From the NCBI GenBank assembly GCA_965248635.1, contig OZ252114.1, positions 1,736,001 to 1,800,000 of the forward strand: 64,000 nt of DNA. The letters are read 5' to 3'. Shown here piece after piece: positions 8,908 to 17,627 of this stretch (position 1 is the stretch's first letter; every line of letters begins with the position of its first letter). The position numbers were made by a program, and so were the translations under genes. A model generated the notes under the pieces. The model did not search any database and was not told the DNA's origin. It worked only from the letters and a program-made list of their open reading frames with translations. Source of the stretch: CBDAPI01 sp965248635 (lineage in GTDB: Bacteria > Acidobacteriota > UBA6911 > RPQK01 > CBDAPI01).

Positions 8908-9235
8908 GGTCTGCCAGGCGATTGAGGAAAAAAAGGGAGAGGACGTCCTAGTTCTGGACATCAGCCAGGTCTCCTCCTTCACGGATTTCTTCATCCTCTG
9001 TCAGGGCAGTAATGGGAAGCAGATTCAGGCTATCTCCGACGCCATCCGAGAGGTTCTGGCGAAAGAAAAGGCCCGGCCTGCCCATGTGGAGGGCTATCGC
9101 AACGCGGAATGGGTGCTTCTGGACTACATCGATTTCGTGGTTCACATTTTTTCAGAATCAACACGGCGTTTTTACAACCTCGAGAAGCTCTGGGGCGACG
9201 GAACCGAGGTGAATCGACAGGCCTTGTCCGCTTGA
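8879..9235 (+). CDS. rsfS: Ribosome silencing factor RsfS
   Basis: 118 residues of the RsfS/Iojap family, which binds uL14 and blocks subunit joining. Family blocks: VLDISQVSSFTDFFILCQGSN and PAHVEGYRNAEWVLLDYIDFVVHIF. The ATG lies inside the nadD 3' end. A TGAGTACTCA palindrome follows about 10 bp after the stop. Confidence 0.95.
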   Translation: MSDVTQKLAKVCQAIEEKKGEDVLVLDISQVSSFTDFFILCQGSNGKQIQAISDAIREVLAKEKARPAHVEGYRNAEWVLLDYIDFVVHIFSESTRRFYNLEKLWGDGTEVNRQALSA

Positions 9236-9292
9236 CTCACTCACGTCTGAGTACTCAAGTGCTCGCTCACCAGACCAGGAAGATGGGGCAGA

Positions 9293-9769
9293 GTGCAACT
9301 GAAGTTTGTCTGGATCGGAGCTACCAGGGATCCTCACTACAGGCATCTGGAGACTGACTACCTTTCGAGGATCGGAAGATTCTCCGCTGCCGAGATCGTG
9401 GCTGTTCGCGAGGGCAAGAAAACGGACCCTCACCAGACCGAGCGCCAGCTCGAACGCGAAGCCAGCCGAGTCCAGAAGGCCCTGGGCAAGAGTTCGTATG
9501 TGGTGTGTCTTGACGAGAGAGGAAAACAAAGATCGAGCCGCCAGCTTTCGGATTGGCTGAGCGGGTTCCATCAATCGGGGCACCAGGAAGTGGCTTTTGT
9601 GGTTGGAGGCCACTACGGATTGTCCGGCCCGCTCCGCGAGGCTGCCCACGAAATCGTTTCCCTGGGCAAAATGACACTACCTCACGAACTGGCCAGGGTC
9701 CTTCTGCTGGAACAGATTTACAGGGCCTTCTGCATCCAGAACCGGATTCCCTACCACCGGCGGGGCTAG
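9293..9769 (+). CDS. rlmH: 23S rRNA (pseudouridine1915-N3)-methyltransferase
   Basis: 158 residues (family about 155). A SPOUT-fold enzyme using SAM to methylate pseudouridine 1915 of 23S rRNA. The C-terminal knot motifs are VVGGHYGLSG and LGKMTLPHELARVLLLEQIYRAFCI. The GTG start at 9293 is the only start placing LKFVWIGATRDPHY at the N-terminus. It is the last gene of the rplU operon; heptad units and a 59-bp repeat follow. Confidence 0.95.
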   Translation: MQLKFVWIGATRDPHYRHLETDYLSRIGRFSAAEIVAVREGKKTDPHQTERQLEREASRVQKALGKSSYVVCLDERGKQRSSRQLSDWLSGFHQSGHQEVAFVVGGHYGLSGPLREAAHEIVSLGKMTLPHELARVLLLEQIYRAFCIQNRIPYHRRG

Positions 9770-9770
9770 C

Positions 9771-9791
9771 GGGTTCCTAGTTCCGGGTTCA
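9771..9791. repeat. Period-7 array (3 units)
   Basis: Units GGGTTCC, TAGTTCC and GGGTTCA begin 1 bp after the rlmH stop and lie 12 bp before the 59-bp repeat at 9804. Confidence 0.6.
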
Positions 9792-9803
9792 TCGAGCAGC
9801 TTT

Positions 9804-9862
9804 CAGAACCCGAGCGTCAGCGAGGGCTGAGTAGTAGCTGCGGCCTCGCGCCCGCGGTTCTG
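9804..9862. repeat. 59-bp dispersed repeat, copy 2
   Basis: The best-preserved copy: it starts CAGAACCCGAGCGTCAGCG and ends GCCCGCGGTTCTG. The 7-bp termini CAGAACC/GGTTCTG are perfect inverted repeats. It sits in the 175-bp gap between rlmH and comF. Confidence 0.88.
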
Positions 9863-9944
9863 TTGTCTCGTTCTTGTCACACGTCCATGCGATCCGTATC
9901 CAGCAGCTTCGCACCTTCGCGGGGCGCCGACGTAATAGAAACAG

Positions 9945-10700
9945 ATGCGAGTGCTCGATACCCTCCGGCTGGGTCTCAACGCGCTGTTCGCACCACAGAC
10001 CTGTGGGCTCTGTGATGGCTGGGTGCTGAATCACCGGCTGATTCCGCTTTGCGATACCTGCCGGGGCGGGCTGAGCCGCATCACCGGGCCGGTTTGTCAC
10101 TATTGTGGGACTCCTCTCCCCGGGAGCCTGATCGACAACCTTGCCAGGTGCTCCGGCTGCCGGGACCATCCTCCCGTGCCGGTGAATCTCAGATCCTGGG
10201 GACACTATGAGGGAGATCTTCGAAAGCTGATTCACCTCTATAAGTTTCGATCTCTCAGGCATCTGGCCTGGCCACTCTCTCAGATCCTTTGCCAGGGTCT
10301 GGGAGTTTTCTTCAGTGACCTCGAGTTCGACTGGCTCGTCCCGGTGCCTTCACATCCAACCAGGGTCCGGGATCGAGGGTTTGACCCAGTCGGGTTACTG
10401 GCCGAACGGCTGTCGGATCACACCGGCATCCCGGTTTTTTCGGGTGTTTCACGATCTAGAATGACGGCTCCTCAATTTGGTTTGAGTCGGGAGAAGCGCA
10501 GTCTCAACCTGAAGGGGGCGTTTCAGATACGAGACGGGCAGCCGCGGCTCCAGGGCAGCATCTTGATCGTCGACGACATTCTCACCACCGGGACAACTAT
10601 TTTCGAACTGGCCTCAGCTGTAGAGATGCATGGCCGGGCTGAGACAATGGCTGCTCTGACCATCGCCCGGACTCCGCTTTTTTTGGGGTCTAGGTTCTAG
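9945..10700 (+). CDS. comF: ComF family phosphoribosyltransferase-like protein
   Basis: 251 residues. The N-terminal part has paired cysteines in a zinc-finger arrangement (CGLC, CDTC, CHYC, CSGC; residues 22-72), and the C-terminal part is a type I PRTase with the PRPP loop ILIVDDILTTGTT near residue 205. ComF proteins work with DprA and others in DNA uptake by competent cells, though many bacteria carry comF without proven competence. The last codons and stop (10692-10700) lie in a heptad repeat, so the C-terminus was probably altered by repeat sequence. A dprA gene is present at 45.9 kb. Confidence 0.9.
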   Translation: MRVLDTLRLGLNALFAPQTCGLCDGWVLNHRLIPLCDTCRGGLSRITGPVCHYCGTPLPGSLIDNLARCSGCRDHPPVPVNLRSWGHYEGDLRKLIHLYKFRSLRHLAWPLSQILCQGLGVFFSDLEFDWLVPVPSHPTRVRDRGFDPVGLLAERLSDHTGIPVFSGVSRSRMTAPQFGLSREKRSLNLKGAFQIRDGQPRLQGSILIVDDILTTGTTIFELASAVEMHGRAETMAALTIARTPLFLGSRF

Positions 10701-10748
10701 GTTCTGGGTGCTGGGTTCTGGGGCTGGGACAGGTTGCCACAGAGTCAT

Positions 10749-10806
10749 CAGAACCGCGCCAGCGAGGGCTGGGTAATAGCCGCGGCCTGTGACGGCCGCG
10801 GTTCTG
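10749..10806. repeat. 59-bp dispersed repeat, copy 3
   Basis: Starts CAGAACCGCGCCAGCGAGG and ends GGCCGCGGTTCTG, 58 bp long. It sits inside the composite element. Confidence 0.85.
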
Positions 10807-10835
10807 TTGTCGATGGTGCCGGCTAGCACTTGCTT

Positions 10836-10870
10836 CAGAACCCGAGCGCTAGCGAGGGTTGAGTTGTCGC
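10836..10870. repeat. 59-bp dispersed repeat, copy 4 (left half only)
   Basis: Starts CAGAACCCGAGCGCTAGCG, continues to GTTGAGTTGTCGC, then loses similarity. The right half with GGTTCTG is missing. Confidence 0.7.
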
Positions 10871-10914
10871 TCTTCCACTGACCCCCCCAGCACCAAGCAC
10901 CCAGAACCCAGAAC

Positions 10915-11670
10915 CTATTCAATCCCCGAAGGGATGACCAGTTCAACGCTGGGCAAGGGGGGCGGGAGCTCCGGAAGGTGTCCAGAGTAGAAATCGCGCA
11001 TGCAGTTGTGCAGCCCTTCGGGTTCGCTCCGTCGGTGCTGACACTGTTCCCGGATGGTGTGGTAGAGCAGCCCCATGTAGATCATGAAATTCTGCCCAAA
11101 GTCCGCCTCGTCGAACTGTGCGAAGGGGTATTGGAACTCCAGAAAACTCTCTGAGTCCCGCACTGCAAAATAGTTGTCCAGCATTTCTTCCAGTGATCCG
11201 GAAAAATCCATGGCGGGAAAAGGGATGCGCTTCTCCACCATGGGCTTGGCTTTTCTCAAGATGTTCAGCACCAGGTTCCGGTGTCCTTTCCAGAGCTTTT
11301 TGAAAGCGAGTCGCTCCGGTCGTCCCCAGATTTGAAAGCTGACCGAAAACAGACAGCTCATCTGAGGCTGGATGGTGAATCTCAGGTGAATACCTGCGGC
11401 GTCACCGCCGTCTCGGTACGGGTTCGATTCCAGGCGCCGTTCGAAATAAGCGGAGTCCGGAAAAAACTCCATGGTGACGGAGTTTCCAATGCTGTAACGG
11501 AACTGATTGTGGTTTCCGAAATCGGGATCGTAAACCTCGGAAGGCTCGATGACAACAGTTTCGAACAGATCCCAGAGAATGTCGTAGAGTTCATGCTCCG
11601 GGCTGTTGATGGCCTCGTAGAACTCCTCTTGAGAAGCGTTTCTTAGCTGGTCGTAATAGTGCCGATCCAT
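10915..11670 (-). CDS. Conserved-looking hypothetical protein
   Basis: 251 residues from the ATG at 11670 (a TTG two codons upstream is also possible). I do not recognise the family. The protein is soluble, acidic and rich in aromatic residues, without signal peptide or membrane segments. Possible landmarks are DLFETVVIEPSEVYDPDFG (about residues 35-55) and a Pro-rich C-terminus. It is monocistronic, divergent from the CNNM gene and convergent with comF. The stop codon is supplied by the heptad array. Codon use looks like the neighbours, so I take it as a real gene. Confidence 0.7.
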   Translation of the reverse strand: MDRHYYDQLRNASQEEFYEAINSPEHELYDILWDLFETVVIEPSEVYDPDFGNHNQFRYSIGNSVTMEFFPDSAYFERRLESNPYRDGGDAAGIHLRFTIQPQMSCLFSVSFQIWGRPERLAFKKLWKGHRNLVLNILRKAKPMVEKRIPFPAMDFSGSLEEMLDNYFAVRDSESFLEFQYPFAQFDEADFGQNFMIYMGLLYHTIREQCQHRRSEPEGLHNCMRDFYSGHLPELPPPLPSVELVIPSGIE

Positions 11671-11751
11671 TTTCAATCCGGGTTCCCGGCTATTCTACAC
11701 CCGCAGGTCTGCAGATTACCATGCTGCAGAGACTCGTTGTATATTCCCCAC

Positions 11752-13083
11752 ATGGAACTGATTTATCAACTGATTTTCATCGGCTGTGCCCTGATCCTTG
11801 TTGTTCTCAACGGGTTTTTCGTGAACGCTGAGTTCTCGATTGTGAAAGTCCGCGAAACCAGGATTCAGGAGCTGATACGAAGGGGAAACAGGCGCGCGCG
11901 AACGGTTTTGAAGATCATCGACAACATGGATGAGTATCTTTCCGCAACGCAGCTGGGAATTACGCTGGCCAGCCTGGGGCTCGGCTGGATTGGCGAACCT
12001 GCTTTTGCGAGGCTCTTCGAACCGGCTCTCCGTACAATGGGTCTGGACAATCCGGCGGTGACTCACACCATGGCGGGAGGTGCCGCTTTTCTCCTGATTA
12101 CCTTTCTCCACATCGTGCTGGGAGAACTGGCCCCGAAGTCTCTGGCCATTCAGCTGCCGGAGCGTTCAGCGCTCTGGAGTGCGGTTCCCCTGGTCTTGTT
12201 CTATCGGGTGTCCTATCCGCTGATCTGGGCTCTGAATGGGGCTGCCAATGGGTTCCTGCGCCTGGTGGGTATCCCGCCAACTTCTGAGATGGAACTCACT
12301 CACTCAGAAGAGGAGCTTCGCATTCTTCTGTCACGATCCAGCGAGCAAGGGTTGATCGATCGGGACAAGAAGCGCCTGCTCATGAAAGTCTTCTCTTTCG
12401 CTCAGCGTACGGTCCGACAGGTGATGGTGCCTTCGGGTGAAGTCAAGTACCTCGACGTCCGGAAGAGTCTGGAAGAGAACCTGGCGTGGGCCCGCCAGCA
12501 GAAGCACACTCGATTTCCGCTGTGCGAGGGCGCCCTGGACCGGGTCCTGGGCCTGATTCATGTCAAGGACCTGTTTTGGAATTATGAAATGCTGGGGCCG
12601 GAGCTCGATCTGAAGATGCTCAGACGTCAGATTCTCTTCGTTCCCGAAAATAAGGGAATCGATTCGCTCCTGGCCGAATTCCGGAAGTCCCGGATACACA
12701 TGGCAATCGTTATCGACGAGTTTGGGTCGGCCGTGGGAATGGTCACCCTGGAGGATGTACTGGAAGAGCTGGTTGGAGAAATCCAGGACGAGTTCGACCT
12801 GGAAACACCTCCGATCATGATCCGAGAATCCGGGAAAGGGACCTATCTTGTTAACGGTCGGGCCCTGGTCGGGGAAATTGAAGAAGCCCTGGAGTTGCAG
12901 CTTGAGGATGCAGAAAACGACACCGTGGCGGGCCATGTCATGATGGTTCTCGGCAGCACCGCGCAAATCGGAGACGAACTGACCCTGGGAGCCAAGTTCC
13001 ATGTGCGGGTGGTGGGTATCAAGGGGCACCAGATCACAGACCTGCTCTTTACCCGGATCCCCGACTCATCGGTCAGCAGCTAA
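11752..13083 (+). CDS. CNNM/CorC family membrane protein with CBS domains
   Basis: 443 residues from the ATG at 11752 (the open frame extends upstream, but that part overlaps the divergent gene's start region). Residues 1-180 are a DUF21/CNNM transmembrane domain (NGFFVNAEFSIVKVR, LGITLASLGLGWIGEP). A CBS pair follows at about 200-335 (VMVPSGEVKYLD, IDEFGSAVGMVTLEDVLEELV), then a CorC_HlyC domain to the end. Such proteins are implicated in Mg2+ or Co2+ transport; older annotations call them hemolysins. The ion specificity cannot be read from sequence. Confidence 0.92.
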   Translation: MELIYQLIFIGCALILVVLNGFFVNAEFSIVKVRETRIQELIRRGNRRARTVLKIIDNMDEYLSATQLGITLASLGLGWIGEPAFARLFEPALRTMGLDNPAVTHTMAGGAAFLLITFLHIVLGELAPKSLAIQLPERSALWSAVPLVLFYRVSYPLIWALNGAANGFLRLVGIPPTSEMELTHSEEELRILLSRSSEQGLIDRDKKRLLMKVFSFAQRTVRQVMVPSGEVKYLDVRKSLEENLAWARQQKHTRFPLCEGALDRVLGLIHVKDLFWNYEMLGPELDLKMLRRQILFVPENKGIDSLLAEFRKSRIHMAIVIDEFGSAVGMVTLEDVLEELVGEIQDEFDLETPPIMIRESGKGTYLVNGRALVGEIEEALELQLEDAENDTVAGHVMMVLGSTAQIGDELTLGAKFHVRVVGIKGHQITDLLFTRIPDSSVSS

Positions 13084-13113
13084 CCGCCCGTGGGACTCCC
13101 TCAACCAGCTACA

Positions 13114-13692
13114 CTAGGGCCTTGAATCCAGAGTCCGAAAGCGCTCTGCGACTCTCTCGGCAGCAGCTCTCATCTCCTTACAGAGGTCCTCAATTCTGGG
13201 GGCCTGTAGCTCTCCGACGGTCACCGTGGTGCGGCTTGGCCCTGGCTCCGGCTGGCCGGGGGCCTGTCCCGAGGACTGCCCGGCCAGCTGCTCCACCTGC
13301 TTCCTGACCATCCTGGCCTTTTGAGCGATTTGGTCGAGGGTGGAGGGAATCTCTTCCAGACTCAACTGCGAAGGGGACGCGGAAGCGTTCCCGGACTCCG
13401 ACTTCCGGTCTTGTTTCTTGACCCGGTCAAGACGAGCCACCAGTGGATTCTCGGACAGATGCCGGGAAGACTTCCTGATCAGTTCCAGTCTCTGCCCTGC
13501 CAGGCGATCGAACTCCTCGCGCGTCAGCTTTGAGCCGGACCAGGACTCAAAGAGACCGGTGAGACTCTCACTGGCCCTCACAATCGTTGCAGCGTCGCGC
13601 AGCGCTTCGTCCTTGAGCTGTTCCATGTAAAGCCGGCGCAACTGGACCGGCGGCGCGGCCAGTGTCAGTAATAGGGTCAGTACCACAAACAT
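13114..13692 (-). CDS. Hypothetical secreted coiled-coil protein
   Basis: 192 residues. The N-terminus MFVVLTLLLTLAAPPVQL is a probable signal peptide. The rest is charged and helical, with likely coiled coil at 20-90 and 110-140, a Gln/Pro/Gly linker around 140-155 and a second helical segment at the end. No family recognised. It is convergent with the CNNM gene and divergent from trmL. Confidence 0.6.
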   Translation of the reverse strand: MFVVLTLLLTLAAPPVQLRRLYMEQLKDEALRDAATIVRASESLTGLFESWSGSKLTREEFDRLAGQRLELIRKSSRHLSENPLVARLDRVKKQDRKSESGNASASPSQLSLEEIPSTLDQIAQKARMVRKQVEQLAGQSSGQAPGQPEPGPSRTTVTVGELQAPRIEDLCKEMRAAAERVAERFRTLDSRP

Positions 13693-13728
13693 CGTGCTTG
13701 AGTTATCCCGAGTCAGGGGATATCAATT

Positions 13729-13764
13729 TTAGTACCCCTTGCATAGATAGGGTAACGTTTGCGG
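13729..13764. promoter_or_regulatory. Shared upstream motif, copy A
   Basis: A stretch about 36 bp long containing TTAGTACCCCTTG and GGGTAACGTTT lies upstream of trmL. A closely matching stretch (CTAGTACTCCCTTG ... CGGTAACGTTT) occurs at 18790-18827 upstream of ytxH. It includes TACCC/GGGTA as inverted arms. Its role, regulatory site or dispersed repeat, is undetermined. Confidence 0.5.
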
Positions 13765-13824
13765 ATGGGGCTTGCGAGGTGAGATTGCGAAGAGAGGAGG
13801 AGGCGATGCGGATAATCTAGCAGC

Positions 13825-14319
13825 ATGACCAGAAGTCGAGAGAAGCACGAAACTCGAAGTGGGAAGTTTCAAGTCGTGCTGGTGGAGCCAAAAATCCCTC
13901 CCAACACGGGTAGTATTGCGCGCCTTTGTGCGGCTACCAGGATTCCCCTGCACCTGGTCGAACCCCTGGGCTTTGAGATCACTAAGAGCCGACTCAAACG
14001 CGCCGGACTCGATTATTGGGAGTTTGCGCAGGTGAAAACGCACAGTTCGCTCGAGAGCTTGATCGCCGGGCTTGACGCCCTCGATCTGTGCTTCTTTTCC
14101 AAGAAGGCCAGCCGCTCTTACCTGGAGGCCGGTTTCCAGGGTAATGAGCTTCTTGTGTTCGGAAGCGAGACAGAAGGGCTGGCGCAGGAGCTTCTCGGCC
14201 GTTACCCGGAACGTAGCTTTCGGATTCCCATCGTCCAGCCCGCAGTGCGCAGCTTGAATCTCGCCAATGCAGTGTCGATCGTTGTCTACGAGGCGCTGAG
14301 ACAGACTGGGCGCATCTAG
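13825..14319 (+). CDS. trmL: tRNA (cytidine(34)-2'-O)-methyltransferase TrmL
   Basis: 164 residues of the SPOUT superfamily. The motif order fits TrmL/YibK: VLVEPKIPPNTGSIARLCAA near the N-terminus, LVFGSETEGLAQ at about 110, and IPIVQPAVRSLNLANAVSI at the C-terminal knot. TrmL methylates the wobble ribose of tRNA-Leu. A 14-residue basic extension precedes the core; a later in-frame start is not obvious. Monocistronic. Confidence 0.92.
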   Translation: MTRSREKHETRSGKFQVVLVEPKIPPNTGSIARLCAATRIPLHLVEPLGFEITKSRLKRAGLDYWEFAQVKTHSSLESLIAGLDALDLCFFSKKASRSYLEAGFQGNELLVFGSETEGLAQELLGRYPERSFRIPIVQPAVRSLNLANAVSIVVYEALRQTGRI

Positions 14320-14375
14320 CAGCCCCTAGTGCGCTGTCCGGAAAGTTCACGCTGCTACTTCGGGCGTCTTTTCAG

Positions 14376-15026
14376 TTAAACTCCCCGGGTCTCTGCACCC
14401 CACAACAGTTTGTGAAGTTGAATCTGAACCCGGACGTTCAAGCCGTCCGTCAAGATCCACTCGGCGAGCTGCCTGGGTTCGAGATCTCCCCAGACCGTTG
14501 AGAAGAGCACCTGATGGCGCTCGCTGAGCCGGTACTCCGCAATCTTCTCCTTACTCCACTGGTAGTCGCCGGCGGAGCCAATCACAAACTTGACTTCATC
14601 AACCGGCTTGAGGAGAGCGATGTTTTCCCAGCGATTCTTGCCCGCCATACCGCTGTCCGGACACTTGATGTCGTAGATCAGGATGGCACGTGGGTCGACG
14701 GCGCTGACATCCAGGGCACCACCGGTCTCGATCAGGACCGTTTTCCCAAGCTCCAGTAATTCCCGAATCAGATCGTGAACCGGGGTCTGCAGCAGAGGCT
14801 CGCCACCGGTGATCTCCACCAGGTCACAAGGGAACGCAACGACCTCGGCAACGATCTCGCCAATGGTGCGCTCTGTTCCCTCGTAAAAGGCATACTCCGT
14901 GTCACAGTAGCTGCACCTCAAGTTACATGCAGTCAGACGGACGAATGCACAGGGACGCCCCGCATGGCTGGATTCACCTTGAATGCTGAAAAAAATCTCG
15001 TTTACTTCGAGGCTCTGGTCGCTCAT
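14376..15026 (-). CDS. queE: 7-carboxy-7-deazaguanine synthase
   Basis: 216 residues, a radical-SAM enzyme of queuosine precursor synthesis (CPH4 to CDG). The cluster-binding CxxxCxxC is seen as CNLRCSYC at about residues 34-41, preceded by IFFSIQGESSHAGRPCAFVRL, the QueE N-terminal signature. ITGGEPLLQ follows at about 72. No other que genes are in the window. It is divergent from the coiled-coil gene at 15152. Confidence 0.95.
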   Translation of the reverse strand: MSDQSLEVNEIFFSIQGESSHAGRPCAFVRLTACNLRCSYCDTEYAFYEGTERTIGEIVAEVVAFPCDLVEITGGEPLLQTPVHDLIRELLELGKTVLIETGGALDVSAVDPRAILIYDIKCPDSGMAGKNRWENIALLKPVDEVKFVIGSAGDYQWSKEKIAEYRLSERHQVLFSTVWGDLEPRQLAEWILTDGLNVRVQIQLHKLLWGAETRGV

Positions 15027-15151
15027 CCAGTACTCGCCTGCTCCTCACCCAGAAGTATACGACCCCGAAGGGCTGTGTGGCGCACAATTGAGCGCCCGGG
15101 TCGTGTTTCCCTGCTAAAATCAAACCTGCCACCCAACCAGGAGACCCCGTG

Positions 15152-16885
15152 ATGGCAAGAAACCTATTGTTCGTGCGTCGAGTGAGCGTTCTCCTCCCGG
15201 CTATTTTCGTCACCCTGGCCCTCCAGGCCGGCATAGACAAACGGCTTCAGAATCATTATCTCGAACGGTACCTGAATAAGACCATTTTCCTGAGGGTGCC
15301 GATACGCGGCCTTCGGCAAACAGTCGACGTCAGAGCGTCGGGGAGCCGTCTCGACGCTTCGAGCCGGGGAGAGGCCCTCGTTTTCAAGGTTGGGGAACAG
15401 GTCCGCGTGGTCAGGCTGGAGTTCAAAGATCGGAGTATTCGGCTCAGGGTGAGCGCTCTGGATGCGAGCAGGGAAGCCACAGTCTTTTTTCAGTTTGTCG
15501 AGCCTCTAGAGCAGTACTTCTTGCAGCAAGCGGCCTTTGAGGATTCCCTTCTCTTTGCTTTCACAGAGGGTGTGTCCTATCGCGAAATCGAATCGGCCAA
15601 AGCCGCCTTCATCGAGAGTGAGTATGAAGAGCTGATCCGGACCTTTGCCGCCACGACCGGCACATCGACGGAGTTTGTCGTTCGGAAGATAGCAGAGCAG
15701 AACCCAGAGTATCGAAAAGCCGTCAAAGAAGCGGCTCAGTTGGCGACAAAAGCCTCGAGTCTGGAGACGAAGCTGGCGGCGGCCGCTCAGAAGCTGGCGG
15801 CAGTAGAATCCCTAGCCACCAATCTTCATGAGCAACTGGAAGAGGCGACTGTCGAAGTTGACGAGGAGAAAGAGGAGCGACTGCTCATCTTGGATCAGCG
15901 CGACGAGGCGCGGAGAGAAATCAGAAAGTTGCAGGGCCAGATCGATCAGATCAAGCGTTCACAGGCGGCCTACCAGAAGCAGGTCAACGATCTGATGAAC
16001 AGCTTCCCGGACTCGAATGTTGAGTCTCTCAGTTTATTTGTGGATAAGCTGCAGACGGCACGCTCGACGCTTTCCACTCAACTGGCTGAGGTTCAGGGCC
16101 AGGTTTCGGCTCTGCAGAGCGAAGCGGAAGAGCTTCGCAAGAATCTCGCCTCGGCCCAAAGCAACAGCAGGCGGCTTTCGTCTCGCCTCAGGGCGTTGAC
16201 CTCTGACAAGAAGAGCATCAACGCCCAGTATCTTCAAATGCGTGAGCAAAAGGAGGTTCTGGAGACGGCCGAGGCTCTCTCCAAGGCACTGCGGGTTGAG
16301 TCCTCCACTGACCAGGAATCCGACCAGGGGTGGCTCGAGAGCCGTTTTTTTCTGGACTCCCAGCTGCTGGGGACCGTCCGTATTGCGCCCCCGGAACAGG
16401 TCGGGGCTCCTGCACGAGTGGAGATGTCTCTGTTGTCTCCCGACACCGTCAAGTTCTCGGAACGCGAGCGAGAGCTGCACTCTGCCCTGGGCGACGAGGT
16501 CAGAGCCGAGGTGGGTTGGGTCACGCCGCAAGAACTTGTGATGGAACTGGCCGGGGACGACCCCCGGCGGGAGTTGAAAGTCAGGGAGAGCACTTTCTGG
16601 GATTGGAATGTGGGCGGTGAACTGATTCGCTCAGAGCCGGCCACCCTCAGGATCGATCTGATTGATCGAAACGATCAGAGGATTCTCCTGCACACCCGCC
16701 AGTTCGTGGTTCACCCGGCCGGTCTGGGAAGCTGGCTCTCCAGGATTTTCTCGCTTCCTTCGCTGCTTGCCGGGCTGATCCTGGGGGCTGCCAGCATCGG
16801 GGCAATGGTGTTTCTGCGGCGGCCGCAGGGAAGAATAGCTCGATCGCGACACCCGGTTGAGTATCTGACCGAGAAAGAGCTCTAA
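15152..16885 (+). CDS. Hypothetical coiled-coil protein with N-terminal leader and C-terminal membrane anchor
   Basis: 577 residues from the ATG at 15152, which follows an AGGAG; a GTG lies one codon earlier. Residues 1-27 look like a signal peptide or anchor. Residues 40-125 form a beta-rich domain, and residues 195-385 are continuous heptad-type coiled coil (for example LRKNLASAQSNSRRLSSRLR). A second beta-rich domain spans about 390-525, and one transmembrane helix near the end (LLAGLILGAASIGAMVFL) is followed by a basic tail. Most of the chain should be periplasmic. No family recognised. Confidence 0.75.
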   Translation: MARNLLFVRRVSVLLPAIFVTLALQAGIDKRLQNHYLERYLNKTIFLRVPIRGLRQTVDVRASGSRLDASSRGEALVFKVGEQVRVVRLEFKDRSIRLRVSALDASREATVFFQFVEPLEQYFLQQAAFEDSLLFAFTEGVSYREIESAKAAFIESEYEELIRTFAATTGTSTEFVVRKIAEQNPEYRKAVKEAAQLATKASSLETKLAAAAQKLAAVESLATNLHEQLEEATVEVDEEKEERLLILDQRDEARREIRKLQGQIDQIKRSQAAYQKQVNDLMNSFPDSNVESLSLFVDKLQTARSTLSTQLAEVQGQVSALQSEAEELRKNLASAQSNSRRLSSRLRALTSDKKSINAQYLQMREQKEVLETAEALSKALRVESSTDQESDQGWLESRFFLDSQLLGTVRIAPPEQVGAPARVEMSLLSPDTVKFSERERELHSALGDEVRAEVGWVTPQELVMELAGDDPRRELKVRESTFWDWNVGGELIRSEPATLRIDLIDRNDQRILLHTRQFVVHPAGLGSWLSRIFSLPSLLAGLILGAASIGAMVFLRRPQGRIARSRHPVEYLTEKEL

Positions 16886-16952
16886 CCTGCTGCGACTTCC
16901 ACCACGGACTGCCAGGGTTTGTGGTCCCGATTCGGTGTTATGATCGAGCTGG

Positions 16953-17627
16953 ATGTCGAGCCGACACAGCAGGGTCCAGGAGCAGCAGCGAGTCGCCAGG
17001 ATCCTGGAGATTCTGTCCCAAGAGTACAAGGGAGCTGAGTGTGCCCTGCATTATTCGAATCCTTTCCAGCTTCTGATCGCAACCATACTCTCGGCTCAGT
17101 GCACAGATGTGCGAGTCAATATGGTCACACCACACCTGTTCGCCATCTATCCTTCTCCCCACTCCCTGGCCGAAGCCGACCCTCGCGAGGTTGAGGAGAT
17201 CATCCGAAGCACTGGGTTCTTCCGCAACAAGACGAAGAGTCTGATCGGGGCGGCCCGGGGAATTGTCGAGAGCTTCGATGGGGAGGTCCCGTCCAGCATG
17301 AAGGAGCTTCTAACTCTCCCGGGGGTCGCCCGCAAAACGGCGAATGTAGTCCTCGGAACCGCTTTTGGTATCGCCGCCGGAGTGGTTGTCGATACACACG
17401 TCTCAAGGATCAGCAGAAGACTCGGCCTGACCAGGGCTGAAACCCCTGTGGCCATCGAAAAGGATCTGATGGATACGATTGAGGAGCGGGACTGGATCGA
17501 CTTTTCGCACCGGGTGATTCACCATGGCAGACAGGTCTGTCAGGCCAGGAAGCCGCGCTGCGATCGGTGCGTTCTGGTAGACCTGTGCCCCTACTACGCA
17601 GAGGAGGTTTCGCAAAACCTGAAATGA
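16953..17627 (+). CDS. nth: Endonuclease III
   Basis: 224 residues. A DNA glycosylase/AP lyase removing oxidised pyrimidines. The helix-hairpin-helix LLTLPGVARKTANVVLG contains the catalytic Lys; the catalytic Asp is in VVDTHVSRISRRLGL. The C-terminal [4Fe-4S] loop has the Cys-x6-Cys-x2-Cys-x5-Cys spacing (CQARKPRCDRCVLVDLC). Its stop overlaps the ATG of the AI-2E permease (ATGA). Confidence 0.96.
   Translation: MSSRHSRVQEQQRVARILEILSQEYKGAECALHYSNPFQLLIATILSAQCTDVRVNMVTPHLFAIYPSPHSLAEADPREVEEIIRSTGFFRNKTKSLIGAARGIVESFDGEVPSSMKELLTLPGVARKTANVVLGTAFGIAAGVVVDTHVSRISRRLGLTRAETPVAIEKDLMDTIEERDWIDFSHRVIHHGRQVCQARKPRCDRCVLVDLCPYYAEEVSQNLK

Larger units (their letters stand above)
10692..10916. repeat. 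Composite intergenic element bounded by inverted heptad arrays
   Basis: The left boundary is four 7-bp units (AGGTTCT, AGGTTCT, GGGTGCT, GGGTTCT; 10692-10719). The right boundary is the reverse complement of such units (AGCACCA, AGCACCC, AGAACCC, AGAACCT; 10889-10916). Between them lie one full and one half copy of the 59-bp repeat. The element fills the whole gap between comF and the convergent hypothetical gene and supplies the stop codons of both. Confidence 0.7.
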
